A stretch of DNA of 7,013 bases from Zoogloeaceae bacterium (lineage in GTDB: Bacteria > Pseudomonadota > Gammaproteobacteria > Burkholderiales > Rhodocyclaceae), in assembly GCA_031290535.1 (NCBI GenBank), contig JAITNI010000001.1:1-7013 (forward strand). Reading direction: 5' to 3'. Shown here piece after piece: positions 5,840-7,013 of this stretch (the first letter of the stretch is position 1; each line of letters starts with the position of its first letter). The notes under the pieces were generated by a model. That model saw nothing but the letters and a program-made list of their open reading frames with translations, did not search any database and had not been told where the DNA came from. Made by a program: the position numbers and the translations under genes.

Positions 5840-6555
5840 AAGAAACTCTGAATGATCCCGTTCGCCCTGAGCTTGTCGAAGGGCATTCCCTGCAAAAACA
5901 AGGGCAACGACTGCCTCAGCCCGAACGGTGGGGGGTTGTTCAGAGTTTCCTGAACAATAAATATGTCTGGATCCTCGTCGCCTTTGCCGCGCTGGTGGCG
6001 CTCCTGGCTGTGGGGCTGACCCGCGACCCGCGTGAAATCCCCTCGCCCTTCATCGGCAAGGCCGCGCCGGAATTCCGGCTGGCCCGGCTGGAAGGCGCGG
6101 CGGGCGAGACCTTTGGCCCTGCCGACATGCAGGGCAAGGTCTGGCTGTTGAATGTCTGGGCAAGCTGGTGCGTGGCCTGCCGTGCCGAGCATCCGCAACT
6201 GGTGGCGCTCGCCCGCCAGAACCTCGTACCCCTGATTGGCCTGAATTACAAGGAAGCGCGGGGCGACGGCGATCTGGACATCAGCAAAATGCCGCTGGAA
6301 GAAGAAACCGCGCTCACCCGCCAGCGCGCCGCAGGCTGGTTGACCGCGCACGGCAACCCCTACACCCTCTCCGTGCTGGATGTGGATGGGCGGGTCGGCA
6401 TCGACTACGGCGTGTATGGCGTGCCGGAAACTTTTGTCATCGACAAGGCGGGCATCATCCGTTTCAAACAGATCGGCCCGCTCACGGAGGAAGTTTTGCA
6501 AGAAAAAATCCTGCCGCTGGTCAATAAACTGAATGAACTGAACGCCGCCCCCTGA
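5836..6555 (+). CDS. ccmG: Thiol:disulfide interchange protein CcmG (DsbE) with repeat-encoded N-terminal extension
   Basis: CcmG is a membrane-anchored periplasmic thioredoxin-fold protein that reduces the apocytochrome c or CcmH disulfide. The active site is WCVAC (Cys112, Cys115) in NVWASWCVACRAEHP; the cis-proline is Pro197 in GVYGVPETF. The membrane anchor is at about 44-61. The length of 239 exceeds the usual roughly 170-200. Residues 1-39 are unlike CcmG: they are translated from a palindromic repeat (VRPELVEG, residues 9-16), and family-like sequence starts near LNNKYVWILVAF (39-50). There is no in-frame ATG, GTG or TTG between 5836 and the anchor; an ATG at 5963 is out of frame. The ATGA overlap with ccmF supports the 5836 start. 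Residues 141-160 are an acidic insertion relative to E. coli DsbE. The extension would face the cytoplasm, so the periplasmic domain should be unaffected. Confidence 0.93.
   Translation: MKETLNDPVRPELVEGHSLQKQGQRLPQPERWGVVQSFLNNKYVWILVAFAALVALLAVGLTRDPREIPSPFIGKAAPEFRLARLEGAAGETFGPADMQGKVWLLNVWASWCVACRAEHPQLVALARQNLVPLIGLNYKEARGDGDLDISKMPLEEETALTRQRAAGWLTAHGNPYTLSVLDVDGRVGIDYGVYGVPETFVIDKAGIIRFKQIGPLTEEVLQEKILPLVNKLNELNAAP
5842..5949 (+). repeat. Palindromic MITE/REP-like element, copy B, inside the 5' end of ccmG
   Basis: The conserved core is about 5857-5932. CCGTTCG (5858-5864) pairs with CGAACGG (5922-5928), then CTGAG (5867-5871) with CTCAG (5915-5919), and further GTCG (5875-5878) with CGAC (5908-5911). 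Outside the core, GAAACTCTGAA (5842-5852) and TTCAGAGTTTC (5939-5949) form a perfect 11-bp inverted repeat. TGTCGAAGGGC (5874-5884) and AAAAACAAGGGC (5894-5905) are shared exactly, at the same spacing, with the inverted copy between ccmA and ccmB. The element keeps the ccmG frame open. As RNA it would fold into a long hairpin just downstream of the ccmG start codon. Confidence 0.8.
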
Positions 6556-6566
6556 AAGCCGACATC

Positions 6567-7013
6567 ATGAAATCCTTCTCCCTTGTGCGCCTTTTCGCGG
6601 CGCTCGCCCTGCTGGCGGCCAGCCCCCTCCTTTTTGCCACGGAAGAGGCCAAACCGCTGGCCGATGACCCGGTGGCGGAAAAACGCCTGATCGCCATTTC
6701 TTCCGAACTCCGCTGTCTCGTGTGCCAGAACGAGACCATCGCCGCCTCCAACGCCGATCTGGCGCAAGACCTGCGCCGGGAAATCCGTACCCAGATTCAG
6801 GCCGGGCAATCCGATGACGAAATTATCAACTTCATGGTGAATCGCTATGGCGACTTTGTGCTGTACCGCCCGCGCTTCATCCCCAAAAACCTCCCGCTCT
6901 GGACTGGCCCCCTGCTGTTTTTGCTGATTGGCGCGGCGCTCTTTATCCGTTACCTGAAACAGCGCAACCAGAAATTGCAGACCGCCGTCCCCTTGAGCGC
7001 CGCCGAACGCCAG
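6567..7013 (+). CDS. ccmH: Cytochrome c maturation protein CcmH, 3' end outside window
   Basis: The frame opens with ATG at 6567, 11 bases after ccmG, and is still open at the last base (149 residues visible). Residues 1-24 look like a cleavable signal peptide (a hydrophobic run, then PLLFA before TEE). The periplasmic domain carries the CxxC motif LRCLVCQNETIAASNADLA with Cys50 and Cys53, followed by the FMVNRYGDFVLYRPRF block (89-104) characteristic of the family. A membrane helix spans about 111-128, followed by a basic cytoplasmic segment. CcmH exchanges disulfides with apocytochrome c and CcmG, and works with CcmF. The visible part fits the short CcmH of species that encode the TPR part separately as CcmI; a fusion cannot be excluded because the end is missing. 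No strong ribosome binding site is seen. Confidence 0.95.
   Translation, partial: MKSFSLVRLFAALALLAASPLLFATEEAKPLADDPVAEKRLIAISSELRCLVCQNETIAASNADLAQDLRREIRTQIQAGQSDDEIINFMVNRYGDFVLYRPRFIPKNLPLWTGPLLFLLIGAALFIRYLKQRNQKLQTAVPLSAAERQ

Noticed and set aside
1588..5949. CRISPR repeats or a composite transposon
   Set aside because: Only two imperfect palindromic copies in opposite orientation 4.2 kb apart, with no spacers, cas genes or transposase; the DNA between them is the ordinary ccm operon.

Overview
The window is a nearly complete cytochrome c maturation (System I, Ccm) operon on the + strand, ccmA-B-C-D-E-F-G-H, with the last gene running off the right end. It is preceded by the 3' end of a PEP-CTERM secreted-protein gene. 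GC-rich codon use, the System I gene order, a short CcmH that ends shortly after its membrane helix, and a PEP-CTERM/exosortase sorting signal together suggest a betaproteobacterium, plausibly Rhodocyclales or Nitrosomonadales. That placement is inference from gene content and style, not from a marker gene.

Layout. Positions 3-365: C-terminal 120 residues of a PEP-CTERM protein, followed at 378-412 by a long-stemmed intrinsic terminator. Positions 420-678 hold no convincing gene. This stretch contains a cluster of DnaA-box-like sequences (470-515), a 7+7 bp palindrome (556-570) and an extended -10 promoter candidate (638-646) for the ccm operon. ccmA (679-1299) is followed by an unusual 398-bp noncoding gap full of palindromic repeats. 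Then come ccmB (1698-2366, GTG start), ccmC (2371-3120), ccmD (3138-3356), ccmE (3353-3832), ccmF (3845-5839), ccmG (5836-6555) and partial ccmH (6567 to the end). The D/E and F/G junctions are ATGA overlaps, and all other junctions downstream of ccmB are under 20 bp, so B-H look like one tightly coupled transcription unit.

How the genes work together. CcmC loads heme onto the periplasmic chaperone CcmE with help from CcmD. The CcmAB ABC transporter with CcmCD uses ATP to release holo-CcmE. CcmF, with CcmH, takes the heme and attaches it to apocytochrome c. CcmG and CcmH are the thioredoxin-like and CxxC proteins that keep the CXXCH cysteines of the apocytochrome reduced. All key residues are visible: Walker A/B and signature in CcmA, WWD motifs in CcmC and CcmF with their flanking histidines, His123/Tyr127 in CcmE, WCVAC in CcmG and LRCLVCQN in CcmH.

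The most interesting signal is not a gene but a repeat. Two related palindromic elements of about 80 bp lie in opposite orientation, one in the ccmA-ccmB gap (1588-1670) and one at the very start of ccmG (about 5857-5932). The second copy is translated in frame, so CcmG appears to carry a repeat-encoded N-terminal cytoplasmic extension of about 38 residues. I see no undescribed multi-gene system here; the functional genes are a standard Ccm pathway.
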